A stretch of 64,000 bases of DNA from the NCBI GenBank assembly GCA_030144725.1, contig JASKMD010000001.1:4765345-4829344 (forward strand), in the 5' to 3' direction. The notes under the pieces were generated by a model, which was not told the origin of the DNA, made no database searches, and saw only the letters and a list, made by a program, of their open reading frames with translations. The position numbers and the translations under genes were made by a program. Below, in pieces: positions 29,118-39,857 of the stretch. The stretch comes from Haematococcus lacustris. Lineage: Eukaryota > Chlorophyta > Chlorophyceae > Chlamydomonadales > Haematococcaceae. How positions within the stretch are numbered: the first letter of the stretch is position 1; each line of letters starts with the position of its first letter.

Positions 29118-32100
29118 TCAGGCTGCGTCCAGGCCCCGGGCAATGAGGTCATGACGGTTGACATCCGGGACCAGCATGGCCTGAGCCATCATGTCCTCCA
29201 AGCTTTTGTACTGCGGGCAAAGTGAGGCGGGCAGTGGGAGGAGGGACCTGTGGGGAGGGCGGTGTGATGGGGGCAGTGCGTGGGGCAGTATGACGTGGCT
29301 AGTGGGAGCCGGTGCGGGGCAGCAGTGTTGAGAGGCAGTGGGAAAGGGCAGGCGGGCAGCATACGTTCTGGGATGCTTTGCCCTCGTCAGAAAGTTTCAG
29401 ACCTCAACAACCCGGCTTTTAGAAGCCTTTTACAATGTTGGTTATAATCACAGACCTCTAAGAAGGCGCTCAAGGCGGGCAGCACACCCACTGGCCATGA
29501 CCAACAGGCATAGCGTGCCCGTAACAAGTCTGCCTAAGCTTGGCCTGTTAGGACAAGGCATGGTGCTCACATGCATGACGATCGTGCTCACAGCCAATCA
29601 AGAGCTCCAGATGGTTTGTTCTAGCGGAGCCAAGCCATTCTTGCCCCTGATGCTGTGTGGCATCCTTGTCTTGAAGGGTTGTAGTTGAAGGGGGCTGGGC
29701 TGATCTCATGCACAAGCAACTACCGCCATGCATTGTGCCTGGCCTGACTGCATTGTGTTGTAACAGGCATGTTAGCGCCAGGCACATCTGCTTGGTGTCC
29801 GCGTCTTTGAATGTTAAGATCAGGGTTGGCTAGGCTGATCACATGCACAACACTCACATGGCACGTATACTGGCCAGGGTAGGGACCTCCAATTGCCTGC
29901 CTTGTGAAATGTGTAAGAGCAATGCGATGGAAATCCATGTCATGATGACAGCAAGGATGATAGTCAACCCTGAGCTGCCACGGATGTCGTGGTCCAGGGC
30001 CATGTGCAGCCTCAACTGCAGCTGCTGCCTGCCCCCTCACCTCGCGTTCAACCACTACCTGCTGGTGGGCTGTCCAGGGGTGGTTACAGTTGCTGCAAGC
30101 CAGGGGCAGCACATGAGTGAGAGGGTGAGAGGTCACACTTGCTAAAGGTGAGGTGAGGTGAGGGTGCAGGGCCTGGTGGCCATCACTGTCACCATCATTG
30201 CATATGCATCTGGTATCAGAAAGAACAGCCAAGCCCCCTGCACCTTCACATTCATGCCTAGCGCCTGCAGCCACTCACCATACCCAAGGGCTGGTGAACT
30301 TGCTGCACTTGCAGCCAGGCTTGCGGCAGGCATGGCTGGCGGGGTCATGCTCGGTGTGCTTGTGCTTGCATGCACACCTAAGGATCCAGGAACCTTCCGC
30401 CACTCTGGAGCGGCAACAATTCCACACACATGTTGTGAGGGCACATGGAAAAAGTGTGAGGTTTTAAGTCAAGCGCATGGAGGGAGATATGTGTAATGGC
30501 TCACTGCATGCTTGTTGTGACAGGTGGCTATTTGCTGACTGTGTAAAGGCCAGTGTCGTTCCGCAGTCAAATGCTTGACTGTGCAAACTGGTTCACATAG
30601 AAGCACTACGTTGCTGGTTTGCCAGTCTCCAGCACATATCTTCTCTACAACTAGGGGCTGCGTGACCTGCAATCCGGGTTTGTTGTCCGAGCCAATACCT
30701 CATTCCCTGTCCCCACCCCCATAGACGTCTGCATGAGACACATGCTCTTATGCAAGCAACAGCTTTGACAGTGCCTAGTGCACACATTACTGTGCTACAG
30801 GCTGCTGGGTCTGGGTTTGCTGAGGAGAGGGCGAGGCGGCTGCAGCAGTGGGGCACCATGTTAGTCAGCCTGATGTTGGTCAGCGGAGAGGCCTAGGGAC
30901 CATAGCTACTCTTAAGGGCAGCCTGGCAGGGGCTGGATCGTAATAGTAAGAGCGGTGCAAGGGGCGTCCCCTGGAGCTGTGCTGCTGGCCATGCCTTGAG
31001 GGCCATGCCTCAGGGCGCAATGCTGGCCAAGTACCCTGAAGGTACACCTTACCCTAACCCTAACCCTAATCAAGTACCCATGTTGCCCAAGTAGCAAGGC
31101 GTTCCTGAAGGTACACCTTACGTACCGTATCTAACTTACCTACCCTAACCCTAAGCTTAGGCACCTTCGGCAGTTGGGGTACACCTAAGGTGCACCCTGC
31201 AGCTGCAGGACTAACCACCCCAGTCTCGATACCAAGGTGTCAATAGGCATACTAGTTGCTGCACGCCAAGCTGACTTACAGCTACAGACCAGCTACAGAG
31301 ATGAGTGCAGTGGCAATGCACCCGTTCAAGTTCTTGAGGCGCCCTCAGTAAAACTGCCGGGCCTTGCTGCCTTGGTCAAAATGGCAGAGGGGTGCAGTTT
31401 TAGTAGTTTGGGCACGACCCGAACCTAGCTTCAAACAACCCACATGGCTCCCACACCCAAGTGAGCGGGTGGCTGGACTGGGACAGTGACTCAGCCTTGA
31501 GCGTGCAGATCATAGCTGTGAGCCAGCAGCCACTTCTGAAGCAGAGCAACTGTCCACACATCTCTGCATCGCTCCATCCAATAGGACAAGAGCAGCAAGG
31601 CCTAGGAGCAGAGGAAGGCAAGTGCCTAGTAGCTCGTCCTAATGAGGCTGCACTCCCATGGGGTCACACCCAAGGGCTGGTGAACTAGCTGCACTTCCAG
31701 CCGGCCTTGCGGCAGGCATGGCTGGCGGGGTCATGCTCCGTATGTTTGTGCTTGCTTCCTAGTGGCAAGTCCATATGAGGCTGCAGCCCAGGATGTGTAG
31801 CCAGGGCCAGGGCCAGGATCCCAGGACTAGAGTGCGTGCCTCCCAAGCCAGTAATACAGGGGGTTGAGGCAGTTTGGCCATGCTGCAACTCACATGTAGA
31901 AGAAGGACGGGCAACTGCATCGGAGTGCTGTGCACCTACACGCACACACACAGGGGACACACATCAAATGTGCTACTGACTATATCACTGCTTACCCTCT
32001 GCAACCCCCTCTTCACCGCATTGCAACGCCCCCTGCCTGTCGGCCAAGAGGTTTTTAGGGAGCTCTGTCCCGCACCTGCAATGCTTGGTCCCAGCAGCAG

Positions 32101-32466
32101 TGGAGCTAGCTCCCCCTTGTAGCTTACTATGCTCCTTGAGCCGGTGTCCGCACAGACAGCGTGACTCGGAGCGAACGGGGATGCATTCGGCAGAGCACAC
32201 GGAGCAAACCCATGCCAAAGCCTGAATTGTCTTTGTGGGGGCAGGTGCGCCCTCGGCTAGAGCTTCGCTTTGATCCTACATGCAACTATGACTCGGCGTC
32301 GCTGCACGTAAGAAACAGCTGTCGGATGCAAAAAGCCGACGAACACCTCGAAGGGCGCTGATTGTGGGCGGAGTGTTTGCCCCGCGCGCCTGGCTTTGAG
32401 AGCAGACAATGCAGACATCGACGCGTCTGCGCAGATGGCATCCGACAACATGTACATGTTACACAT
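29118..32466 (-). CDS. FAM221-like Cys/His-rich protein
   Basis: FAM221 proteins are conserved, poorly characterised Cys-rich proteins of protists, plants and animals, presumed to bind zinc. Six exons join in phase into 183 residues: 32347-32466, 32076-32221, 31894-31935, 30279-30377, 30041-30092 and 29118-29210. Visible motifs are VCSVCSAECIPVRSESRCLCGHRLKEH, then CRCTALRCSCPSFFYM. These are followed by KHKHTEHDPASHACRKPGCKCSKFTSPW, CNCNHPWTAHQQVV and a C-terminus LEDMMAQAMLVPDVNRHDLIARGL. The CRC, CKHKH-EHD and CNC-HPW elements are the family signature. The start is the first in-frame ATG. It lies just outside the 1.19-kb duplicated segment. A decayed copy of exon 4 lies in the long intron 3. 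Confidence 0.85.
31665..31765 (-). pseudogene. Decayed duplicate of FAM221-like exon 4
   Basis: The - strand reads SKHKHTEHDPASHACRKAGWKCS followed by a TAG and then FTSPW. Compared with the functional exon at 30279-30377, one zinc-ligand Cys is now Trp, a Lys codon is now a stop, and the acceptor side differs. It sits in the intron between exons 3 and 4, in the same orientation, so it arose by local duplication. Confidence 0.85.
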
Positions 32467-32475
32467 GCGTCGGCT

Positions 32476-33661
32476 GAAGTCAGACACTGCTCGCCTCCTG
32501 ATGAACAGATATGTTAGAATCAACTGGGGTTACATGTTGAACCACGGAGAGCATCAAACCAGCCTTGCCTGACCTTGTCATTGTTGTTCATGCATGTTGC
32601 ATCGTTCATTATGGTACACACTAATCATACACACCCCCGCCACAAAATACAGCCGCCCGCGCTGACACCGCCTTTATGCGTTGCCCTACAGCTTGGGCGT
32701 TGGCTTAATCGCCGCCGCCGCTGCCGCTGCAGCGTCCGCAGCTTTCTTGGCCGACCCGCTTGCCAAGCGAGCCAAAGAAGCCTCAAGCATGGCCACTGTC
32801 TCCGGTCGCTGCAGCTGTTCCCACCCCCCTATCGACTCTGATAGGTAGTACTTCGACCATTCCTGACAGAAGTCGGCCCGTAGGTTCGCCTTGGTGGCAG
32901 CAACAGCGGTGGACGGAAGCCGCACCAGCTGCGTCATCACCTTCTCAGCTGCAGGCAACAACCCGTCTTTGTCTACAACAGCATCTACCATGCCCAGGGT
33001 CTTGGCCTGCAAAGCGGGACAGATCAAGCATGGCTTGAAGCAGAGCATAGAGAATGGATGATGTGGGACATGTGAATCATGGCAGGAGCAGCAGCCGCGC
33101 GCCACATTGGTGGTATTAGGCTATCACCAGCAAAGTCATTGACTTGCATTCATGCTACATGGTGGCTGGCATATGCAACTGACCCACCTCAGCTGCACCA
33201 ACCATCTTGCCAGTGAGAAGCAGCTTCTCAGCCGCTTTGTGGCCGATGACCTTGGCCATGAGGGCTGCCCAGTACTTGGGCACAGGGATGCCTAGCTGAA
33301 CCTCATTCAGGCCAAGGGTGCCATTTGAGCTTATGACACGGTGGTCGCAGCAGAGGGACATCATGCAACCGCCTGCACACCATGGCATGGCACACGTCAG
33401 GTTTGAGCCCTGCCTTGATAATACCGCACCAAATTGACAGGACAAGGAGGGGAAGGCTGAGTTGGCTGGCAGCAGGAAGACGATAGTGAGCAGTGGCAAC
33501 AGGTTGGGAAAGGGGTAGCCTGCTACAAATAAACTACGGATGGCATACCTGTGTCAGACCCAACTTGTTGGCTAGGTCGGTAGGTTCGGTAGTTAGTTAA
33601 AAGCTAGCAGGCAGTGGTAGGTTGGTGCCCAGCTACCTTCTACCTACTCCCTTAAGTCTAG
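32476..33661 (-). repeat. Left copy of the 1.19-kb direct repeat, with isomerase exons 4' and 5'
   Basis: This segment is nearly identical to 37440-38626, except for about 95 bp at its left end, which are more diverged. It contains orphan copies of the last two enoyl-CoA isomerase exons: 33188-33372 (no amino-acid change) and 32686-33006 (two changes). Both keep splice sites and open frame, but exons 1-3 are absent. It stops exactly where the Fanzor 3' tail starts. Confidence 0.9.
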
Positions 33662-33665
33662 AAGT

Positions 33666-33918
33666 TAGATGAAGTCAGCCCCCTTGTCCCTCACTAGGGC
33701 CTCCATTTTAGCCGGAACTAGCAGCCACTAGCAGGCACTAACTAGCTCCGGCTAAAATAGTGTTATTGGGCTGTGTGGAGTAAACCCAGTGCACTAATGG
33801 CACATGAGCCGCCTACCACCTACATGATTGCCTGACCCGAGGGCTATGCAGTAGAGTTGGCATGACAAAACATGCACTAAGTGTAAGCTGATGACAGCTC
33901 AAAGTGGGGGGGCACACA
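33666..33918 (-). ncRNA. Candidate Fanzor guide-RNA scaffold / element right end
   Basis: About 250 nt directly downstream of the Fanzor stop are conserved between this locus and the truncated copy at 27.3-27.6 kb, although they are non-coding. Shared blocks are GTGTGTGCCCCCC, GAGCTGTCATCAGCT, GCATGTTT, CTCCACACAGCCC and GGCCCTAGTGAGGGA. Between the last two lies an 18-bp perfect hairpin (arms about 33705-33722 and 33740-33757, containing TAGCCGGA/TCCGGCTA). In bacterial TnpB and in characterised Fanzors, the guide RNA (omega-RNA or fRNA) is encoded at this position, at the 3' end of the gene. Expression is not shown here. The segment could instead be only the transposon terminus. Confidence 0.5.
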
Positions 33919-36900
33919 CTACTGTGCCACACCAGGCTGCTGCTGCTGCTCCTGGGCCTTGGGGGGCTTGTCTCGCAGCCGCTTGTAGCCCAGGCCAGGG
34001 TACTCCTTGCCCTTGGCTGGCAGCTTCCCCTGCTCTGGCCAGAAGCACAGCTCCAGTGGACGCCACCTGCTCTCCCCAATACGCTGCATGTTCAGCGCTG
34101 CATTGCAGTCCCTGTCCAGCCACCTGCCTGGCTGTGGTGCTGGCTTGGCTTTGGCAGCCTTGCCTTGGGCCTTGCCTTTGCCCTTGGTGGGCTCAGCTGC
34201 CCCTGGCTTAGCCTTGGTGCGCTTGCTGCGCTTGGCTGGCAGGGGAGTGCTTGGCCCAGGCTCTGAGGCTGCTGCCTGTGTGGCTGCCTGGTTGCTGCGG
34301 GGGGCCTGTGGGGGCTTGCGGGGGGCCACTACTGGGCACCACATCAGGCCCCGCACTGGCTGGCCACGCTCCTGGCTCCAGGCTGGGCGCACCAGGCGCT
34401 CTTCCACCTGCCCTGCTGGGGGCTTCCAACCTGCAGGTCTTGTGGCACTGAGTGTGTTCAGCTCCACCTCACAGGGCTGCTTGCCATTCACTGCTGAGCT
34501 GACCCGGCTGGTGCGGTGCTCATCCACAAGCACCACCCTGCCCCCATCCTGGTCTTTGCCCCTGGGCCTGCACACCACTTTGCGGCAGGCACGCAACACC
34601 GCATCAGCACCCCAACCACCCCCAGTGCCAATGGTAGCAGCGCCAAAGAACACCACCAGCTGCTTGGCACACCCATGGCGCTTCATGGACAACTCCGCCA
34701 TGCCCTCCTCCAACTGCAGCCATGCACACAAGGCACATACATGGTGGCTGACATGGTGGCACCTGGTTAGGCATGGCACAGTCAAGTACTCCTTCATATC
34801 ATGCCCAACCCACCACCTCTCAGTCCCTTACCCTCCCTCCCTCCCACCTACCCACCCACCCACCCTCACCTTGGTGAAGAACTGCTCCAGCGCCCGGTCC
34901 TGGGCTCCGTACAGCCTCAGCCGCTGCCGTGCCCACTTGGGGTCCAGGTACACCTCCCACACCGCGTCCCAGGTGGCCAGGGTGACGGTGATGTGCCTCA
35001 GGTTGGCCTCCAGGGAGGTGCCGGCTGAGCTTGCTGCTGCCAGGTGCTGGAGGTGGGGCTTGATCGGAGCCAGCCACCGATCTGTGTCACGGCGGGCATT
35101 GTTCAGGCCGCTGGCATGCTTCACCTCGCCCTTGGTCAGCTTCCACCGGCGCAGCTGGTCTGCCTTGAGCTGGCCTGTTGCTGGATCCCACACCCCAGAG
35201 GCTGCGCTGACTGCCTGGGTGACGCCGGGGTCGATGCCCACCCCAATCTGTGTGTCTGGGTCAAACACAAACTCACGCACCTCAGCTATGCCCCTGCCTA
35301 TGTGGGGGAGCCCCACCGCGTGGGCCGCTGCTGCTGCTGCACTTAGGCGGCGGCTGGTGCTGGTGCTGCTGGCAGCTGGAGGTGGTGGGGCTGGAGGAGG
35401 GGGAAGGGGGCGCGTGTAGTGCACGCACACACTGACACCATCGGTGTCCACCAACCTCTCGAAATGAAACTCCTTGTTGCGAAGCTTGTTGGTGTTGAAC
35501 CACCTGGCCCAGTGATGGCTCAGTGCTGGCTCAGAGGTGAATGCTGCCCGGGTTTCCTTGGTCAGGCCCAGCTGCCTGCACACCCCTTGCAGCACCCTGC
35601 TGTCCACCTTGATGAAATGCACCCCCACCCTGGCCATGGGAGTGAGGGTGAAGGGGGGTGGGCAGGTCAGGGTCCGGGGACCAACCCCACGCCTCTTGCC
35701 GCGCTTTGGCTGCCCTGGCACAGGGGGGGTGTGGGGCTGCTGCCACCGCTCTAGCCACCGGCACACATGCACTGCATGGCGCATGCGGCAGGGCAGGGGC
35801 AGGGTGTCCTGCAGGGAGCCTTCCTTCTTCATGCCCAGTAGGCGGCGGTGCTTGTTGGCCTCCTCTATCAAGTCCTCCACATGGCCCTTGTCCAGGGTGG
35901 CGGCCTTCAGCTCCGAGCTGTAGGCGTTGATGCCATATCCACACGCCATCCTGATGAACAGCTGCGCCTCCTCACTGCTCCAGCCTAGCTGGACCCTGGC
36001 TGCCTTGGCGTACAGCTTGACAATGCGCTCTGCACGTCAGGTCAAGGTCGGGCACAGGTCAGGTCAGGTCAGGTATAAGGTCAGGTCAGGTCAAGGTCGC
36101 GTCAGGTCAGGTCTAGGTCAGGTATAAGGTCGCGTCAGGTCAGGTCTAGGTCAGGTCAGGTCTAGGTCAGGTCAGGTATAAGATCAGGTACAGGTACAGG
36201 TCCAGGTACAGGTACAAGTCTATGCACCACCACCACTTGCCTGGGTTGGAGTAGTGCTGTTGCATGGCCACCGCCAGCTGCATGGAGTGTGCGTCGATGG
36301 TGTTGTGGAAACCCGTCAGTTTGATGCTGCCCAGCTCCTGCAGCTTGGCCACCAGCGCCTGGTTGCTGGGGTCCTCAAAGGCTGGCATGAGCATGGGGTG
36401 GCGGTTGCGCACATGGCGCCGCTGCAGCTGGTTGTAGCATGTCTTGAAGTTGGGGTTTGCGAAGAACTTGCAGAAGTCTTTCAGCTGCTTGAGCATCAGG
36501 GGGTCCTCGCAATCAAGGGGCAAGGGAGGGCCAGTGGGTGCTGCAGGTGCAAGGGCTGCCAGGCGGGCGCTGCAGCGCCTTTGGGGGGGTTGCGCGACTG
36601 GCTCAGGTTCTGACTCTGACTCTGACTCTGGCTCCGAGTCAGACTGTGGCTCTGGCTCTGAACCACAGTCTGACTCGGAGTCAGATTCAGTGTCACACTC
36701 CATGCTGGCAGGCTGGGCAGGGGCAGGCTGGGCAGGGGCACGTGGGGGTAGTGGGGGTAGGGGGGGAGCATCAGGGCCTTGGGGGGGCTGCACGGCTGGA
36801 GGCTGAGGGGCGCTGGCACATCCCGGGGTAGGGTACCCCACCAAGCATGTCAGAAAGATGCGCAGGACAAACATCGAAGCGATGAAGCGGAGCTGGGAGT

Positions 36901-37287
36901 GGGTTTCAGCCCGCAGCCGGAGGTGCTCCCGCAGCTTGCGCCGCGTCTTCTTGCAGCCGCGCAGCACTGCGCCCTCGGGGACCTTGATAACCTGCAGGCA
37001 AGCGCAATTGACATTTTAACAGGCCATTTTGACAGGCCAAGACACAAGGCGGGGTCAGCACAAACAGTGCGGGGACACATAAGGCGGGGCCGGCACCTGA
37101 CGGCGACGAGTGGTCCAGCCATCCCTGCGCTCCTGTCGTTGCTTGCCTTGGGCGGAACGAGACACTGCGATGGAACCAACAGGAGCGACGGGTTATCTCA
37201 CAGCGCGTAACTCACGCAGCTCACAGTCGGCTGGGGACACGCACCTTTCTGTTTCTTGTTGCTACCCTTCCGCTTCTTCTTAGCCAT
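33919..37287 (-). CDS. Fanzor (eukaryotic TnpB-like RNA-guided nuclease), apparently intact
   Basis: Fanzors are transposon-borne relatives of TnpB/Cas12 that cut DNA under RNA guidance. Five exons join in phase into 938 residues: 37245-37287, 37097-37164, 36241-36991, 34870-36029 and 33919-34713. The N-terminus is strongly basic (MAKKKRKGSNKKQK, then RRDGWTTRRRQ), a likely nuclear localisation signal. RuvC-I is VGIDPGVTQAVS (Asp near 554). The RuvC-II region is VVFFGAATIG, followed by VLVDEHRTS (Glu near 739). A partial ribbon has RGLMWC, and RuvC-III is LDRDCNAALN (Asp near 874-876). The canonical CxxC zinc ribbon is reduced. The Glu in DEHRTS fits the rearranged active site reported for Fanzors. 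Intron 3 has a GC donor (CAG/GCAAGT). No stops or frameshifts are seen. Confidence 0.85.
36040..36238. repeat. GGTCA/GGTCAGGTCTA array in Fanzor intron 3
   Basis: Degenerate 5-bp GGTCA and 6-bp TACCTG units (coding strand) start about 20 nt after the GC donor at 36240 and fill the intron to near the acceptor at 36030. Confidence 0.85.
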
Positions 37288-37439
37288 CACGCGATACGCA
37301 GTGCGACGGGCGGGGGCCTTTTCGAGCAATTTGGGTTTTCCGTGAAAATGCACGATTGTGTGACGCTACATTCGTCGGCTTGTGTGCTACATTCGCAGGG
37401 TCTCCCTCTGCAGCCCCTGCTGTCCCATCCCGTAGGACG
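37288..37439 (-). promoter_or_regulatory. Fanzor promoter / element left end
   Basis: The 150 bp between the Fanzor ATG and the right copy of the 1.19-kb repeat must hold its promoter. GCTACATTCG occurs twice (about 37367 and 37387). The sequence GATGAAGTCAGCC sits at both borders of the Fanzor block (33668-33680 and 37440-37452). Confidence 0.45.
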
Positions 37440-38626
37440 GATGAAGTCAGCCACCGCTCGCCTCCTGATGAACAGACATGTTTGACTCCAGTGGGGTTAC
37501 ATGTTAAACCACACAGAGCACCAGACCAATCTTGCCTGACCTTGTCATTGTTGTTCATGCATGTTGCATCGTTCATTATGGTACACACTAATCATACACA
37601 CCCCCGCCACAAAATACAGCCGCCCGCGCTGACACCGCCTTTATGCGTTGCCCTACAGCTTGGGCGTTGGCTTAATCGCCGCCGCCGCTGCCGCTGCAGC
37701 GTCCGCGGCTTTCTTGGCCGACCCGCTTGCCAAGCGAGCCAAAGAAGCCTCAAGCATGGCCACTGTCTCCGGTCGCTGCAGCTGTTCCCACCCCCCTATC
37801 GACTCCGATAGGTAGTACTTCGACCATTCCTGACAGAAGTCGGCCCGTAGATTGGCCTTGGTGGCAGCAACAGCGGTGGGCGGAAGCCGCACCAGCTGCG
37901 CCATCACCTTCTCAGCTGCAGGCAACAACCCGTCTTTGTCTACAACAGCATCTACCATGCCCAGGGTCTTGGCCTGCAAAGCGGGACAGATCAAGCATGG
38001 CTTGAAGCAGAGCATAGAGAATGGATGATGTGGGACATGTGAATCATGGCAGGAGCAGCAGTCGCGCGCCACATTGGTGGTATAAGGCTATCACCAGCAA
38101 AGTCATTGACTTGCATTCATGCTACATGGTGGCTGGCATATGCAACTGACCCACCTCAGCTGCACCAACCATCTTGCCAGTGAGAAGCAGCTTCTCAGCC
38201 GCTTTGTGGCCGATGACCTTGGCCATGAGGGCTGCCCAGTACTTAGGCACAGGGATGCCTAGCTGAACCTCATTCAGGCCAAGGGTGCCATTTGAGCTTA
38301 TGACACGGTGGTCGCAGCAGAGGGACATCATGCAACCGCCTGCACACCATGGCATGGCACACGTCAGGTTTAAGGCCTGCCTTGATAATACCGCACCAAA
38401 TTGACAGGACAAGGAGGGGAAGGCTGAGTTGGCTGGCAGCAGGAAGACGATAGTGAGCAGTGGCAACAGGTTGGGAAAGGGGTAGCCTGCTACAGATAAA
38501 CTACGGATGGCATACCTGTGTCAGACCCAACTTGTTGGCTAGGTCGGTAGGTTCGGCAGTTAATTAAAAACTAGCAGGCAGTGGTAGGTTGGTGCCCAGC
38601 TAGACAGCTTGTCCCTTAAGTCTAGA
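37440..38626 (-). repeat. Right copy of the 1.19-kb direct repeat
   Basis: It is nearly identical to 32476-33661. In this copy the segment is continuous with isomerase exons 1-3 to its right. Homology ends at CTTAAGTCTAGA (about 38615-38626), the same sequence that abuts the Fanzor tail in the left copy. Confidence 0.9.
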
Positions 38627-39857
38627 CAAACCATCAGCTTACACCAGACAAACACCTCACCACACACATCATATGCACGACCACAAGACATGTGGCTGTC
38701 ATGGACAAAGGGCAGACAGTGAGGAGATCTCACCCGCAGGTGAGGCGCCCCTGATGGCAGCAATGGTGGCCAGGCGGGATCCGTACAGCTTGCACAGGAA
38801 GCGGTTGGAGGTGACCCAGAACTGCACGATGCACAGCCAGATCACCAGGATGGCTGGGGGCAAGGCTCAGAGACCGGGAGGCAGGTTGACTGGGAGCTGA
38901 AGGGGCTTGGAGGCTGAGACTAGGGAAGTGGGACCATGGTCAAGGAAGGAGTGCATGAGCTAAGGAGGCAGGAGTAAAGGGCTAAGGTGCAAAGGTGCAC
39001 AGAGCACGGGGGAAAAGCTAGTGGATGTTTGCGAGGTAGGCACAGGCCCAGGGAACCAAGCAGGCATCAGGGTGTGGGCTGGTCAAGGGCACAAGGGGCA
39101 GGGGTTCCAGGTGCATCCTCAGGGCCCCTACCTCCGCATAGCGGCTGCCACTGGTGCGGGGTGCAAACAGCTCCATGATGTCATTGCCTGCAGAGAAGAC
39201 ATCTCGCTTCAAAGCTGAGGTGATGATCACACCCTGCAAGGAAGCAGGACAGGGCAGAGCAGGGCATGAGTAGGGGCCAGGCTGATGGGACCGATGTGGT
39301 GGGCGGTGGTAACAGACAGAGCGAGAGGCAGGAAGGCAAGGGTGCGTGGGGCAGCCAGGGCAAAGCAGATTGATGCAGGTTGATGCAGGATGGGGGCAGG
39401 GGAGGGCCAGGGGAAGCAGCAGCAGGGACATGAGTGCACAAGAGGGTGGTCTGCAGGAAGGCAGGGACAGCACAGGCTTGATCATCTACCAATAAATGTC
39501 ATAGCAGGCCATGCGAGGCAGGTGAACTACAGGTTGGGCAAGATGGCTCGGGAGGGAAGGGCTAGAGTGAAGGGCGGGGGGGCAGGGCTTGTGTGGAGAG
39601 TGACGGGACGCTGCCAGGCCTGCTGACCTGCTGACCTGACAGGAGGTGTCGGCTTCGAGCCCATCCAATGCTGCCTCCAGCTCCCTCCACATGTCCAGGT
39701 TCAGGCTGTTCACGGGTTCCTTGGCCATGGCCAGCAGCGCATACCCCTCCCGTCGCACCACCCGCACGTACTGCAGGTCAGGACCATGCCGAGGGGTCCC
39801 ACCACCATTGGTGCTGGGGCCAGTGCCAGGCGCAGCCGGTTTGTCAGGAGAGACCAT
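37653..39857 (-). CDS. Delta3,Delta2-enoyl-CoA isomerase (crotonase family), probably peroxisomal
   Basis: This enzyme shifts cis/trans-3 double bonds to trans-2 so unsaturated fatty acids can enter beta-oxidation. Five exons join into 305 residues: 39636-39857, 39132-39233, 38734-38821, 38155-38339 and 37653-37973. Crotonase landmarks are MAKEPVNSLNLDMWRELEAAL, then VFSAGNDIMELF (oxyanion-hole Ala-Gly). IRGASPAGGCMMSLCCDHRV, LGLNEVQLGIPVPKYW and KTLGMVDAVVD follow. The protein ends PKL, an acceptable type 1 peroxisomal signal. The length fits the family. The ATG at 39857 is the first in frame, but the sequence just upstream resembles a splice acceptor, so a 5' exon near 40080-40110 is possible. 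Duplicate exons 4 and 5 occur beyond the Fanzor insertion. Confidence 0.88.

Noticed and set aside
31045..31160. Telomeric repeats (CCCTAACCCTAACCCTAA)
   Set aside because: There are only three or four units inside a gene intron, with more degenerate copies nearby. Too short for a telomere; at most a small interstitial tract. Similar runs at 3676-3725 and 44878-44892 were also set aside.
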